Assembly: GCA_021325025.1 (NCBI GenBank)
Contig: JAJPHZ010000018.1
Coordinates: forward strand, 98,979 to 162,978
DNA: 64,000 nucleotides
Direction of reading: 5' to 3'
DNA from: Pseudomonadota bacterium
GTDB lineage: Bacteria; Desulfobacterota; Binatia; Binatales; Binataceae
Of this stretch, positions 28,142 through 37,222 are shown one piece after another; position 1 is the stretch's first letter; the number at the start of each line of letters is the position of its first letter. A model generated the notes under the pieces. The model saw only the letters and a list, made by a program, of their open reading frames with translations, was not told where the DNA came from and did no database searches. Made by a program: the position numbers and the translations under genes.

Positions 28142-29092
28142 TTAGTCCTGGCTGCTCAAGACCTTGACCGCGGCCGCCAGCGAGGCGGGGTCCTCGACGC
28201 AATGGACCGCGAGGTCGCGATTGATACGGCGCATCAGGCCGGCCAGCACCCGTCCGGCGCCCAGTTCGATCGCGCGGGTGATGCCGGCGGCGCCCAGCGT
28301 GCGCATCGACTCCTCCCAGCGCACGGGCGCGGTGATTTGCTCGATGAGCAGCGGCACGACGCGGTTGCTGTCGCGATTGATTTGCGCGTCGACGTTGGCG
28401 ATTACGCCGAAGTTCATGGGTTTGACCGTAATGCCAGCCAGCACCGCCGCCATCCGCTCCTGCGCCGGCTTCATCAACGAGCAATGGAATGGCGCGCTGA
28501 CGTTGAGTTCGACCGACATCCGCCCGCCGCGCTCCTTGGCCAACCCCACCGCGCGCCTGACCGCTCCGGCATGGCCGGCCACGACGATTTGGCCGGGCGC
28601 ATTGAGATTGGCCGGCACCACGACTTCTTCGCCGGCGCATGCAGTGGCGCACACCTCGGCGACCAATGCCATGTCTAGGCCGATCAGAGCCGCCATCGCG
28701 CCACGCCCCGGCGGACAGGCCTCCTGCATCAGGCGACCGCGCTCGCGCACCGCCCACACCGCGTCGGCAAAGTCGAGCGCGCCAGCCGCAACCAGTGCGC
28801 TGTACTCGCCCAGAGAATGACCCGCCGCCAGTTCGGGCGCAATCTCGCACTCGGACTCAAGCGTGCGCAACGCGGCGATCGACGTGGTCAGGATGGCCGG
28901 CTGGGTGTTGGTGGTCAGGCGCAAGTCCTCTTCCGGACCCTCGAAACACAGCCGCGACAGCTTCATTCCCAATGCACTGTCGGCCTGTGCGAAAACCTCG
29001 CGCGCGGCGGAAAAATTTTGCGCCAGCTCGCGGCCCATGCCGACCTTCTGTGAACCCTGACCGGGGAAAAGCAAGGCGAGTTTCATAGCCAT
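28142..29092 (-). CDS. fabD: malonyl-CoA:ACP transacylase FabD
   Basis: A 316-residue enzyme that loads malonyl groups onto ACP. Diagnostic parts are LLFPGQGSQKVGMG near the start, the nucleophile elbow GHSLGEY with Ser93, the carboxylate-binding Arg in WAVRERGRLMQEA, and the active-site His in NVSAPFHCSLM. The C-terminal LGAGRVLAGLMRRI is typical. The start is ATG 29092, with a second ATG two codons later. It is separated from plsX by only 7 bases, so they are co-transcribed and probably coupled. The gap before acpP contains no supported gene. Confidence 0.97.
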   Translation of the reverse strand: MAMKLALLFPGQGSQKVGMGRELAQNFSAAREVFAQADSALGMKLSRLCFEGPEEDLRLTTNTQPAILTTSIAALRTLESECEIAPELAAGHSLGEYSALVAAGALDFADAVWAVRERGRLMQEACPPGRGAMAALIGLDMALVAEVCATACAGEEVVVPANLNAPGQIVVAGHAGAVRRAVGLAKERGGRMSVELNVSAPFHCSLMKPAQERMAAVLAGITVKPMNFGVIANVDAQINRDSNRVVPLLIEQITAPVRWEESMRTLGAAGITRAIELGAGRVLAGLMRRINRDLAVHCVEDPASLAAAVKVLSSQD

Positions 29093-29099
29093 GAATCGA

Positions 29100-30446
29100 C
29101 TACTTGTTCAGGGGTCGCTCCTCGCCCTTGGCATGAGCGGCGGGGTTGTCCTGAGGTTTGTCGTTCTGACGCTGACCGGCGCCCGCGCTTGGCGGGGTGC
29201 CTGCCGCGTCCGGCCCGGAACGTGCGCTCTCAACCTTGGCGGCGGATGGCGCAGCGCCGTTGAGCAGCGACCCTGTCCGTCCATTGCCCGCGCGCGCGGC
29301 AAGCTCGGCCTTGGCCGCGCCCGCCTCAGTTTGCCCATCGGACTTACGTACGGGGTCGTACTCCTTGCCGCGCAGATGCAGGCGTTCGCGCATCCGGCCG
29401 AAGATCGCGCGGATTCCGCGCCCGGCATTGGCGCTGTGAACCGTGCCCGACATCTTGCCGAGCAATTCGATGATGTCGCGGTTGAGCAATTCGCCCAACG
29501 ATTCGTTGGCGGCGGCGCGCAGCGCGTTGCGAATCGCTTTGGCGTCGGAGGAGCCGTGCGCGATGATCGCGCGCCCGGCCAGGCCAAGCAAGGGCGCGCC
29601 GCCGTACTCGGCCGGGTCCATCCGCTCACCCATCGCGTGCAGCCGCTTGCGCACCAGCAGATAGGAAAGCCGTCCCGCCATCCCCGAGCCGTAGACCTCG
29701 CGCAGGCTGCCGAGCACGAAACGGGCGCATCCTTCCATGGTCTTGAGCGCGACATTACCGGTGAAGCCGTCGGTCACCACCACGTCGGCCTTGCCCTGGT
29801 TGATGTCGCGGCCTTCGACGTAACCGATGTAATTGATGTGCGGCGCTGACTGCGCCAGCATCGCCGCCGCCGTGCGCGTCAACTCGCTGCCCTTGGAGGA
29901 TTCTTCGCCGTTGGCCAGAATCGCCACTTTGGGCGCCTCCAAACCGCGCAGGCGGCGCATGTAGGCGCTGCCCATCACCGCGAACTGTGCGAGGTTGACA
30001 GCCTTGGCTTCGGTGTTGGCGCCGGCGTCCACCAGCAGCGCCATGCCGTCGACCGTCGGCACCATCGAGGCAATCGCCGGCCGATCGATGCCGGCCAGAT
30101 TGCCCAACAGCGTGATCCCGATCGTCATCATGGCGCCGGAATTGCCGGCGCTGATCACGGCGTCGGCCTCGCCGCGCTTGAGCAGTTGATAGCAATGATG
30201 GAGCGAGGACTGCGGTTTGGACAGCACCACCTCAAGCGGCGAGTCGTCCATGGCGACGACTTCGGGCGCGTGCTCGACCGCCAGGTCCAGTCCCGCGCAG
30301 TCGTGCTCGGCCATCTCCTTTTGCAGGACCGACCGGTCGCCGACCAGCACCACACTCAGCTTCAGTTCGCGGGCGGCCAGCACCGCGCCCTCGACGGTGG
30401 CCTGGGGGGCGAAGTCTCCGCCCATCGCGTCCAGTGCAATCCTCAC
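29100..30446 (-). CDS. plsX: phosphate acyltransferase PlsX with an unusual long tail
   Basis: Converts acyl-ACP to acyl-phosphate, the first step of phospholipid synthesis in most bacteria. The core spans about residues 1-345: RIALDAMGGDFAPQATVEGAV, SAGNSGAMMTIGI, VDAGANTEAKAVNLAQFA, GYVEGRDINQGKADVVVTDGFTGN and YGGAPLLGLAGRAIIAHGSSDAKAI. The usual protein ends near residue 340-350; here about 100 extra residues follow, rich in Ala, Gly, Lys, Pro and Gln and almost certainly disordered. The start is GTG 30446, 16 bases after the rpmF stop. It belongs to the yceD-rpmF-plsX-fabD operon. Confidence 0.95.
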   Translation of the reverse strand: MRIALDAMGGDFAPQATVEGAVLAARELKLSVVLVGDRSVLQKEMAEHDCAGLDLAVEHAPEVVAMDDSPLEVVLSKPQSSLHHCYQLLKRGEADAVISAGNSGAMMTIGITLLGNLAGIDRPAIASMVPTVDGMALLVDAGANTEAKAVNLAQFAVMGSAYMRRLRGLEAPKVAILANGEESSKGSELTRTAAAMLAQSAPHINYIGYVEGRDINQGKADVVVTDGFTGNVALKTMEGCARFVLGSLREVYGSGMAGRLSYLLVRKRLHAMGERMDPAEYGGAPLLGLAGRAIIAHGSSDAKAIRNALRAAANESLGELLNRDIIELLGKMSGTVHSANAGRGIRAIFGRMRERLHLRGKEYDPVRKSDGQTEAGAAKAELAARAGNGRTGSLLNGAAPSAAKVESARSGPDAAGTPPSAGAGQRQNDKPQDNPAAHAKGEERPLNK

Positions 30447-30462
30447 CGCGCGCTCCGCAGCG

Positions 30463-30642
30463 CTACTCCTCGGTCTCCACCAACTGCCGTCCGCGATAGG
30501 TGCCGCAGTGGCGGCAGACGCGATGCGGCAGGGTGGGCTCGCCGCATTGGGGGCAGGCGATGGTGTTGACCGGAGTCAGGGCGTCGTGGGCGCGGCGTTT
30601 GTCGCGCTTGGACTTCGAGGTGCGGCGTTTGGGTACGGGCAT
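30463..30642 (-). CDS. rpmF: 50S ribosomal protein L32
   Basis: A 59-residue zinc-ribbon ribosomal protein, easily overlooked because it is short. It begins [20 protein letters not shown], the family signature, and contains two Cys pairs (CPQCGEP and [10 protein letters not shown]) that bind zinc. It ends LVETEE. Located between yceD (46 bases upstream) and plsX (16 bases downstream), the conserved order in many bacteria. An AAGGAAG-like sequence sits upstream of the ATG. Confidence 0.95.
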   Translation of the reverse strand: MPVPKRRTSKSKRDKRRAHDALTPVNTIACPQCGEPTLPHRVCRHCGTYRGRQLVETEE

Positions 30643-30688
30643 CGGACAAATCTTCCTTCTTTATCTTGAGTCTAACCGATCGCGCCGC

Positions 30689-31231
30689 TTAGTGGCGCGA
30701 AAGTTTGAGCGTGCGCAGCGCTTCGAGCCTGGGGTCCAGCATCCGCTTGGAGCACGAACAGGATGTGAGGTTGAGGTTGACGCCGCACTGCGAACACAAG
30801 CCACGGCATCCCTCCTGGCACAGCGGCCGGGTCGGCAGCGCCAGCAACAACTGCTCGCGCACCAGGGGCGACACGTCCACCTCCTCGCCCTCGTAAAGCG
30901 AAAACTCAAGGTCTTCCGCGTTAAGATCTTTGCCGCCCAGGTCGCCCATCGATTTCGGCGTCAGCACAAAGCGGAAATCGCGGCGCGTGGCGACGCTGAA
31001 GTCCTCGGCGCAGCGCGCGCAGGTGGCGATTACCTCCGCGCTGAGGGAGCCGGAAAAAAACAGCTCCATCCCCGACCGGTAATAGGCCAGATGCACCGCG
31101 AAGGGCCGCTTGACCCGATACTCGTGGATCGGCCCCTGCTCCAGCAATCGGTTGACCTCGTCGTGCGGCTCGGCGAAATCGAGCGTCTTGACCTGGGCCG
31201 AGATATCTTCAACATGCAGCTTCACGATCAA
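30689..31231 (-). CDS. yceD: YceD/DUF177 family protein
   Basis: A 180-residue protein whose relatives affect 23S rRNA processing or ribosome assembly, always encoded just before rpmF as here. The middle Cys motif is CARCAEDF and the C-terminal Cys cluster is LCQEGCRGLCSQCGVNLN, plus a further SCSCSKR end, consistent with a metal-binding fold. Start is uncertain: TTG 31231 or the GTG two codons later. No strong ribosome site is seen. The 107-base gap to nth is the probable promoter for the yceD-acpP series. Confidence 0.9.
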   Translation of the reverse strand: MIVKLHVEDISAQVKTLDFAEPHDEVNRLLEQGPIHEYRVKRPFAVHLAYYRSGMELFFSGSLSAEVIATCARCAEDFSVATRRDFRFVLTPKSMGDLGGKDLNAEDLEFSLYEGEEVDVSPLVREQLLLALPTRPLCQEGCRGLCSQCGVNLNLTSCSCSKRMLDPRLEALRTLKLSRH

Positions 31232-31338
31232 CGCCGCCCGGCGGCCGCAGCGGGCCAGGCCGGACGCAAAAATTATGGCATGTCGGTGTGCGGGTTCAAA
31301 TACGGTTTGAATAAAAGGTGTTGGCTATGCTTTGGCTA

Positions 31339-32046
31339 TCAGCGGCGGGCCGCAACGCCTGTTCCGCGATTTTTGGCCGCGGGGTTGAGCGGTGCCTTGA
31401 CCCCGATTCTCGGGCAGTCGGGCAACAGTGCGCATTGCGCGCAGCGCGGGGCGCGCGCGATGCAGACCTGGCGGCCATGCAGAATCAGCCGCATCGAAAA
31501 CGGCGTCCATTGCTCAGCGGGCAGCAGCTTTTGCAGGTCGATCTCGATTCGATCGGGATCCTTCTGTGCGCTCAGGCCCAAGCGAAACGCGACGCGCCGC
31601 ACATGTGTATCGACCACCACGCTGGGCTGGCCGAACACATGCCCCAAAAGCACGTTGGCGGTTTTGCGCCCCACTCCCGGCAAAGTGACGAGATCTTCCA
31701 TCCGCGCCGGCACCTTGCCTCCGAAACGGCTGACGATTTCGTGGGCGCAGCCCTTGAGCGCTTTGGCCTTCTGGCGGAAGAAGCCGGTGCTGGCAATCAA
31801 TCGCTCGATCTTCTCCAGCGGCGCTGCCGCCATCGCCGCCACGCCGGGAATTTCCCTGAACAACACCGGAGTGACGCGATTGACGCGCTCGTCGGTGCAT
31901 TGCGCCGACAAGATGGTCGCCACCAGGCATTCCCAGGCGTCGGTGAAATCCAGACTGATGCGTGCTTGTGGATAGAGTCTGGCCAGCGCCGCCGCGATCC
32001 GGCCCGCCCTGGCGCGCTCGTCCTCTTTGCTTTTGCCCCTTGCCAT
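31339..32046 (-). CDS. nth: endonuclease III (DNA glycosylase/AP lyase)
   Basis: A 235-residue base-excision repair enzyme that removes oxidised pyrimidines. The helix-hairpin-helix is LPGVGRKTANVLLGHVF with the catalytic Lys, followed by VVVDTHVRRVAFRLG carrying the catalytic Asp. The iron-sulphur cluster cysteines C-x6-C-x2-C-x5-C are in CIARAPRCAQCALLPDC. I use ATG 32046 (MARGKSKED); the frame is open further upstream but only inside glpD. It is one base after the glpD stop, so translation is likely coupled. A disordered basic tail follows the cluster. Confidence 0.96.
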   Translation of the reverse strand: MARGKSKEDERARAGRIAAALARLYPQARISLDFTDAWECLVATILSAQCTDERVNRVTPVLFREIPGVAAMAAAPLEKIERLIASTGFFRQKAKALKGCAHEIVSRFGGKVPARMEDLVTLPGVGRKTANVLLGHVFGQPSVVVDTHVRRVAFRLGLSAQKDPDRIEIDLQKLLPAEQWTPFSMRLILHGRQVCIARAPRCAQCALLPDCPRIGVKAPLNPAAKNRGTGVAARR

Positions 32047-32047
32047 T

Positions 32048-33658
32048 TCAGACTTCCCGGCTCTCCTTGAGCATGCCCATAAACTGTTGCACCTCGGCCG
32101 CCTCTCGCGCCGCACCCCATCCCAGTTCGCATCCCATCAGATGCGCCGCTGAGGCTGCCGCAAGCTCGGCACACGCCGGATAGTGGCGTGCCATCGCGGT
32201 GCGCCGCACCATAAAATCAGCCAGTGATTGCGCCATCTCGAAACGCACGGCGTAAACGGCTTCCGCCGCCAGCACAGGGCATCCGGCACACAGCGGCTCG
32301 GCAAGTTTGGGGTCTTGTTTGATTAATGCTTCAAGCATTCCGGCATAAGCACCATAGCGCGACTCCAACTCCGCACGCGCAGCCGGTGGCAGCAGCGGCG
32401 CGGCGGCGGCGCCCCAACCCGGGCGTGCGCCCGGCAACGGTGCCGTCAGGGTAGGCGATGGTCCGGCCGGGCGGCCAAGTTGGCCGCATATCATATCGAC
32501 CACGCGCTGCGCGATACGCCGATGGGTGGTGAGCTTGCCGCCTGCAATCGATATCATGCCGCTGGGGCTGTGCAGGATCAGTTCCTCGCGCGCAACGCGC
32601 GAGGGCGCCTGGGCGCCGTTGCCGTTGACCAGCGCGCGCAGCCCGGCGAAACTCGCGATTACATCCTGGCGGCGCAGCGCGGCGGCGGGCAGGCTTTGCG
32701 CCACCACATCGAGCAGATAGTCCACGTCCTCGGCTGCGGCACGCACGTGCGCGCGCTCGCCGCGATAGTCGGTATCGGTCGTGCCGAGCAGGATCGAGTC
32801 GCGCTCGCGAATCAGGAAAACGATTCGCCCCTGGCCGTCGGACAACACCAGCGAATGGCGCAGCGGCAGACGCCGCTTTTCGATCACCAGATGAACGCCC
32901 TTGGTCAGCCTGATCGCGGTGGGCGCCGCCGGTTGGTCCATCCGGCGTATGTCGTCAAGCCATGGTCCGGTGGCATTGACAAAGGCGCTGGCACGGATCG
33001 AAAACTGCTCGCCGCTCAGCACATCGCGCACCTGCGCCGCGCGCAGCCTGCCGCCCGCCTTGTCGAAGGCTTCCAGCCCCACGTAATTGGCGGCGGCGGC
33101 GCCGTGGATGACGGCGTCGAGCACGTTTTCCAGCGTCAGACGGCAATCATCGCCGCGCGCGTCGTAGTAAAGCGCCCCGCCGCGCAGTCCGGCGCGTTGC
33201 AGTCCGGGTTCCATCGCAAGGACCGCCTGCGAATCGAGCGCTTTGTAACGCCGGCCGGCCGGAGTGCGGGCGAGCAGGTCGTAGACGAGTAATCCCGCCC
33301 ACAGCACCAGCCGTGAAACCGTCCGTCCGGCATAGACCGGAAAGAGAAAGTCGATCGGATGCACCAGGTGGGGCGCGGTCAGGCGGCTGAGCCGTTCGCG
33401 CTCGCGCAGCGCCTGGTAAACCAGGCGCAGCCGCCCCTGGGGCAGGTAGCGCAGTCCGCCGTGAATCAACTTCGAGGAGCGCGAGGAGGTCTGACCGGCG
33501 AAATCGCCGCGATCGACAAGCGCGACGCGCAGCCCGCGTAGCGCGGCGTCGCGCGCTACCGCCGCGCCGTTGATCCCGCCACCGATTACCGCCAGGTCGA
33601 AGCTCTCGCCGCGCAGGCGCCTGATCTGTTCGTCGCGCGAAAGATAGTTGTCCGCCAC
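32048..33658 (-). CDS. glpD: glycerol-3-phosphate dehydrogenase (FAD), GlpD
   Basis: A 536-residue membrane-associated flavoenzyme that oxidises glycerol-3-phosphate to DHAP and feeds electrons to quinone. The FAD-binding Rossmann motif is IGGGINGAAVARDAALRG at about residues 25-45. It continues with DRGDFAGQTSSRSSKLIHGGLRYL, LGTTDTDY and the C-terminal domain beginning near residue 400. SIAGGKLTTHRRIA is the conserved FAD contact region. It starts at GTG 33658. It runs into nth. Lengths and motifs are normal. It may help recycle glycerol-3-phosphate from lipid breakdown. Confidence 0.95.
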   Translation of the reverse strand: MADNYLSRDEQIRRLRGESFDLAVIGGGINGAAVARDAALRGLRVALVDRGDFAGQTSSRSSKLIHGGLRYLPQGRLRLVYQALRERERLSRLTAPHLVHPIDFLFPVYAGRTVSRLVLWAGLLVYDLLARTPAGRRYKALDSQAVLAMEPGLQRAGLRGGALYYDARGDDCRLTLENVLDAVIHGAAAANYVGLEAFDKAGGRLRAAQVRDVLSGEQFSIRASAFVNATGPWLDDIRRMDQPAAPTAIRLTKGVHLVIEKRRLPLRHSLVLSDGQGRIVFLIRERDSILLGTTDTDYRGERAHVRAAAEDVDYLLDVVAQSLPAAALRRQDVIASFAGLRALVNGNGAQAPSRVAREELILHSPSGMISIAGGKLTTHRRIAQRVVDMICGQLGRPAGPSPTLTAPLPGARPGWGAAAAPLLPPAARAELESRYGAYAGMLEALIKQDPKLAEPLCAGCPVLAAEAVYAVRFEMAQSLADFMVRRTAMARHYPACAELAAASAAHLMGCELGWGAAREAAEVQQFMGMLKESREV

Positions 33659-33700
33659 CGCGAACGCACCGCGCCTTCCGACCGCCGGGCGGAGGGCCTC

Positions 33701-34306
33701 TTATTCCTCGGGCTCTTCCTGAAACGAGTAGCGCTCTTCAAGCCAGGGATCGGCGCGGTTGTGATAGCCGCGTACCTCCCAGAAACCGCGCACGTCCCGG
33801 GCCAGAAACTCGATCGCCCGCACCCACTTGGCACTCTTCCAGGCGTAGAGTTTCGGTACTACCAGGCGCAGCGGGTAACCGTGGTCCGGTGTCAGGTCCG
33901 CACCGTCATGGCGCCAGGCCAGCATCACGTCGTCGTCCAAAAAATACTTCAGCGGCAGGTTGGTCGTATAGCCGGCATCGCAATGAACCAGCACGAAGCG
34001 GGCCTCGGGCTTGAGCTTGACCAGCTTCATCAGGTCCTTGACCAGCACTCCTTCCCAAGCATTGTCCAGCCGCGACCAGGTGGTCACGCAATGGAAATCG
34101 GCCACCATCGTGCTCGTGGGCAGCGTCCGGAACTGCTCGTAACTAAAGCGCAGCGCCTCTTGCACCTCGCCGAACACCCGGAAGTCCCAGGTCTGGGGAT
34201 TGAACCTGGGCACGGGGCCATAGGTCAGCACCGGAAACTTGGTAGTGAGGTATTGCCCTGGCGGCACGCGATTGCTGAGGTCCCCAGGTTTCACAATCTT
34301 GCCCAT
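33701..34306 (-). CDS. sulfite-oxidase-like molybdopterin oxidoreductase
   Basis: A 201-residue protein with one oxidoreductase molybdopterin-binding domain of the short sulfite-oxidase/YuiH type. The predicted molybdenum-binding Cys is in ADFHCVTTWSRLDN. Other family blocks are FNPQTWDFRVFGEV, FVLVHCDAGYTTNLPL, HGYPLRLVVPKLYAWKSAKW and FWEVRGYHNRADPW. There is no twin-arginine signal, so it would be cytoplasmic, unlike MsrP. It has no heme domain. The substrate is unknown. Start ATG 34306 is chosen because the open frame further upstream is the reverse of icd. It lies between icd (14-base gap) and glpD. Confidence 0.88.
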   Translation of the reverse strand: MGKIVKPGDLSNRVPPGQYLTTKFPVLTYGPVPRFNPQTWDFRVFGEVQEALRFSYEQFRTLPTSTMVADFHCVTTWSRLDNAWEGVLVKDLMKLVKLKPEARFVLVHCDAGYTTNLPLKYFLDDDVMLAWRHDGADLTPDHGYPLRLVVPKLYAWKSAKWVRAIEFLARDVRGFWEVRGYHNRADPWLEERYSFQEEPEE

Positions 34307-34320
34307 AGCCTGTTTAATAG

Positions 34321-35379
34321 CTAAGCGCGATCGGCGGCGGAAGAGGCGCGCGCAGGCAGCGCCGCGATGATCGCGTCGGTGATTTGCCGGGTGGTGGCGC
34401 TGCCGCCCAAATCCCGGGTCAGCGTTTCGCCCGACTGCAACACCATCCCGGTGGCGTCCCGGATGCGGCGGGCGGCCTGATGATGGCCCAGGTATTCGAG
34501 CAGCATCGCCCCGCTGAGAATCGCCGCGATCGGATTGGCCAGCCCCTTGCCGGCGATATCCGGTGCGGTGCCGTGCACCGCCTCGAAAATCGCCCCCTTG
34601 TCGCCGTAGTTGGCACCCGGCACCACACCCAGTCCGCCGACCAGACCGGCGCACAGATCCGAGACGATGTCGCCGTAAAGATTCTCCAGCAACAGCACGT
34701 CGAATGCCTGCGGGTCGGAGACCAGGCGCATGCAGGCTGCGTCGACGATCTGCTCGTCATAGCGAATCTCGGGGAAATCCGAAGATACCTCCCGGGCGCA
34801 CTTCAGAAACAGGCCGTCGGAGAGCTTCATGATGTTGGCCTTGTGGATGGCGGTCACGCAGCTGCGTCCCTCGCGCCGCGCGTACTCAAAGGCAAAGCGC
34901 GCAATCCGGCGCGACGCCCGCGACGTGATTACCTTGATACTCTCGACCACCCCCGGCGTTATCTCGTGCTCCAGCCCGGCATAGAGGTCCTCGGTGTTCT
35001 CCCGCACCACGACCAGGTTGACGTCGCGAAAGGGCGTGTGAACCCCTTTAAAGCTCTGCACCGGGCGCAGGTTGGCGTACAGGTTGAAGGTCTTGCGCAG
35101 ATAGACGTTGATTGACCGGTAACCCTCGCCGACGCGGGTTTCCAGCGGACCTTTGAGGGCCACCCCGGTGCGCCGCAACGATTTGATAAGCGCATCCGGC
35201 ACCGGGTTGCCGACGTGTCTGACCGCGGCCATCCCGGCGAGCTGCTCGTCCCAGCGCAGCCTGACTCCGCTTTTCTCGATCACCGCAACCGCGGCGGAGA
35301 TCACCTCCGGTCCGATACCGTCGCCCGGAATCAACGTCACCAACCGCGCGCTGTCGGGCGATGAGGGAGCCTTTTTCAT
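34321..35379 (-). CDS. icd: isocitrate dehydrogenase, NAD-type (decarboxylating dehydrogenase family)
   Basis: A 352-residue beta-decarboxylating dehydrogenase. The substrate motif [20 protein letters not shown] has the Ser-x-Asn-x-x-x-Arg pattern of isocitrate enzymes instead of isopropylmalate enzymes. It is followed by [16 protein letters not shown] and the metal-binding Asp of [11 protein letters not shown] and [20 protein letters not shown]. The cofactor pocket is [16 protein letters not shown]; the short length resembles NAD-dependent types. It makes 2-oxoglutarate in the TCA cycle. Start ATG 35379 is preferred over the TTG three codons upstream. It follows the glycerate kinase gene. 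Confidence 0.88.
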   Translation of the reverse strand: MKKAPSSPDSARLVTLIPGDGIGPEVISAAVAVIEKSGVRLRWDEQLAGMAAVRHVGNPVPDALIKSLRRTGVALKGPLETRVGEGYRSINVYLRKTFNLYANLRPVQSFKGVHTPFRDVNLVVVRENTEDLYAGLEHEITPGVVESIKVITSRASRRIARFAFEYARREGRSCVTAIHKANIMKLSDGLFLKCAREVSSDFPEIRYDEQIVDAACMRLVSDPQAFDVLLLENLYGDIVSDLCAGLVGGLGVVPGANYGDKGAIFEAVHGTAPDIAGKGLANPIAAILSGAMLLEYLGHHQAARRIRDATGMVLQSGETLTRDLGGSATTRQITDAIIAALPARASSAADRA

Positions 35380-35410
35380 AAGCAGCAAGGACGACGACGA
35401 AAAGATGGCC

Positions 35411-36739
35411 TCAATAATTTACCAGCGCGACAAAGATGTCCGTGACATTTGTACCTGTCGGGCCGGTGTGGAACAAATCGCCGCAGGCCTTGAGCAGCGG
35501 ATAGGAGTTGTTGCGCGCCAGGGCTGCGGACGGCGTGAAATTCGCGGCACGCGCCCGCGCCACGCTACCGGGCGTGGCGAATGCGCCCGCCGCGTCGGTG
35601 GGGCCGTCGATTCCGTCGGTGGCGGCGCACAGCGCCGCGATGCGCGCCTGCGGCGTCAGCCGTTCCAGCTCAATGGCCAACGCCAGCGCCAGTTCCTGCG
35701 CGCGTCCGCCCTGGCCCGCACCCCGCACCGTCACCACCGGCTCGCCGCCCGCCAGGACGCATCGGCGCTCGCCGTGCAGCGCGCTCAGATGCGCGCCCAG
35801 GGCGCGGCCCAGGTCGGCCGCTTCGCCGTACAGTTCGCGCCATCGATCGACCTCGTAACCCAGCGCTTCCGCCGCCCGGGCCGCCGCGGCCAGAGCCAGC
35901 GTGTTGTCGCCGATTATAAGGTTGCTCACACGCGCCAGCACCGGGTCGCGCGCCTTGACGGTTTCTTCGAACTCGCCGGCGGCACCGGCTTCAAGGTAAT
36001 CGCGCACGCGCTCCGGCGTGCGGCCCCACAGCGAATGGCGCACCAGCACGGCGCGCGCGTCCTCAAAGGTGGTATGGTCGGCGGCGGTCAAACCCGAACC
36101 GATGGTCGCAAGGTCGTTGCCGCGCACATCGGACAGAATCAGGCTCAGCACGCGGGCGCCGTTGCAATGGCGCAGCAGGCGTCCGCCCTTGATCGCGGAC
36201 AGGTGCTTGCGCACGGCGTTGACCTCGCCGATTGACGCCCGTACGCGCAGCAATCCCGCAGTGACCGCAATCTTGTCTTCCAGGGTAACCGGCTGTGCCG
36301 GCGCGGCGACCATCGCCGACGCTCCGCCGCTGAGCGCCACCAGCAGCAGGTCGTGCGGCGTAAGGTCCGCAAGCATCGCGAGTACCGCCTGCGCGGCGGT
36401 AGCGGAATTGTCGTCGGGCAGCGGATGACCGCCGGGATAAAGCCGGGCACCAGGCGCAGCCGCGCGCGCGAATCGAAGGTCCGCCGCCGGCACGACTGCA
36501 ACTGCATCGCTGATGCGGCCCGCCAAATGCTGCATTGCCGCTGCCATCATCCGCGCCGCCGCCTTGCCCGCCGCAACGACAAACACGCGCCGCGCCTGGG
36601 CCACGATCGCCGGCACGTCCCGGGCGCCGTCCAACTCCCCGCGCAGCGCCGCCGCGGTCAGGCGGTCGGGGGCAACAGCCTCAAGCGCCGCGCGATAGAT
36701 CCGCGTCAAATCCGCGCGCGCCTGTTCCTCTGAGGTCAT
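35411..36739 (-). CDS. glycerate 2-kinase (MOFRL family)
   Basis: A 442-residue type II glycerate kinase, phosphorylating D-glycerate to 2-phosphoglycerate, as in the serine cycle or glyoxylate pathways. Signatures are VFVVAAGKAAARMMAAA, YPGGHPLPDDNSATAAQAVL, LLVALSGGASAMV, VRKHLSAIKGGRLL, LILSDVRGND and the C-terminal MOFRL block (CVLAGGEPVVTVRGAGQGGRAQELALALA, ATDGIDGPTDAAGAF). I use ATG 36739; GTG 36772 is an alternative. It has the right length. It is first in a row with icd, the oxidoreductase, glpD and nth. Confidence 0.93.
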   Translation of the reverse strand: MTSEEQARADLTRIYRAALEAVAPDRLTAAALRGELDGARDVPAIVAQARRVFVVAAGKAAARMMAAAMQHLAGRISDAVAVVPAADLRFARAAAPGARLYPGGHPLPDDNSATAAQAVLAMLADLTPHDLLLVALSGGASAMVAAPAQPVTLEDKIAVTAGLLRVRASIGEVNAVRKHLSAIKGGRLLRHCNGARVLSLILSDVRGNDLATIGSGLTAADHTTFEDARAVLVRHSLWGRTPERVRDYLEAGAAGEFEETVKARDPVLARVSNLIIGDNTLALAAAARAAEALGYEVDRWRELYGEAADLGRALGAHLSALHGERRCVLAGGEPVVTVRGAGQGGRAQELALALAIELERLTPQARIAALCAATDGIDGPTDAAGAFATPGSVARARAANFTPSAALARNNSYPLLKACGDLFHTGPTGTNVTDIFVALVNY

Positions 36740-36854
36740 CCGATCTTCGCAATTGCCGATTTCCTTCCCCACAACGTATCAGTCAGCTTGCCTCGGGGCG
36801 ATAATGTCCAAATTACTTGAAGTTGCTGGCCTCTCGAATAGGGGCTGCGCAAGC

Positions 36855-36995
36855 GCATTAACAACACCCGGGCCGTGAAGCTCGCTCTCGACAACGCGCT
36901 GCGCCGCCTGGACGAAGCGATGTCCTTACGTGAGCGGGTCCGCCCCTTGCGCGACCGCCTCTTGGCCCGACCCGGGCCGAGACTGGAAAAAGAAG
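36855..36995 (+). pseudogene. vapB-type antitoxin, C-terminal remnant
   Basis: In one frame this reads INNTRAVKLALDNALRR, then LDEAMSLRERVRPLRDRLLARPGPR, which resembles the C-terminal half of Rv0623/PSK-type VapB antitoxins (the LRERVRPLRDRLLAR-like helix that wraps the toxin). The beginning of the gene, including the ribbon-helix-helix DNA-binding segment, is missing and no start with a ribosome site is present. A VapC toxin relic follows in another frame 60 bases later. The remaining sequence of the 36740-37222 spacer beyond the two relics shows nothing else. Confidence 0.55.
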
Positions 36996-37053
36996 CCCAG
37001 ACTGCCCTCGGTGCACGCGCTCGCTACAGCAAGGGACGTGAACACTCCCCCAA

Positions 37054-37160
37054 ATCAATCTGGGTGATAGCTTCGCCTATGCGGTGGCGAAGAATCATCG
37101 GACGTCGCTGTTGTTCAAGGCGAGGACTTCAACAAACGGCCAGCCTTGCCGCAGCTCGGC
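37054..37160 (+). pseudogene. vapC PIN-domain toxin, C-terminal remnant
   Basis: Reads INLGDSFAYAVAKNH then RTSLLFK, and after a one-base loss continues in the next frame as EDFNKRPAL. That is the characteristic end of VapC ribonucleases (GDCFAYALAK... LLFKGDDF), with the late Asp of the PIN-domain active site in LGDSFAY. Only the last third of the toxin is left and it is frameshifted, so it is dead. Together with the vapB fragment just upstream it marks a deleted toxin-antitoxin locus. Confidence 0.6.
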
Positions 37161-37222
37161 ACCGATCACCTGGTGGGGGCAGAATGCCAAGCGCGAGTGC
37201 GTCGCGCAGTCCTGACGGGGTT

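Noticed and set aside
31260..31338. tRNA-like GTTCAAATA sequence between yceD and nth
   Set aside because: No acceptor stem or cloverleaf could be drawn; no tRNA or rRNA gene was found anywhere in the window.
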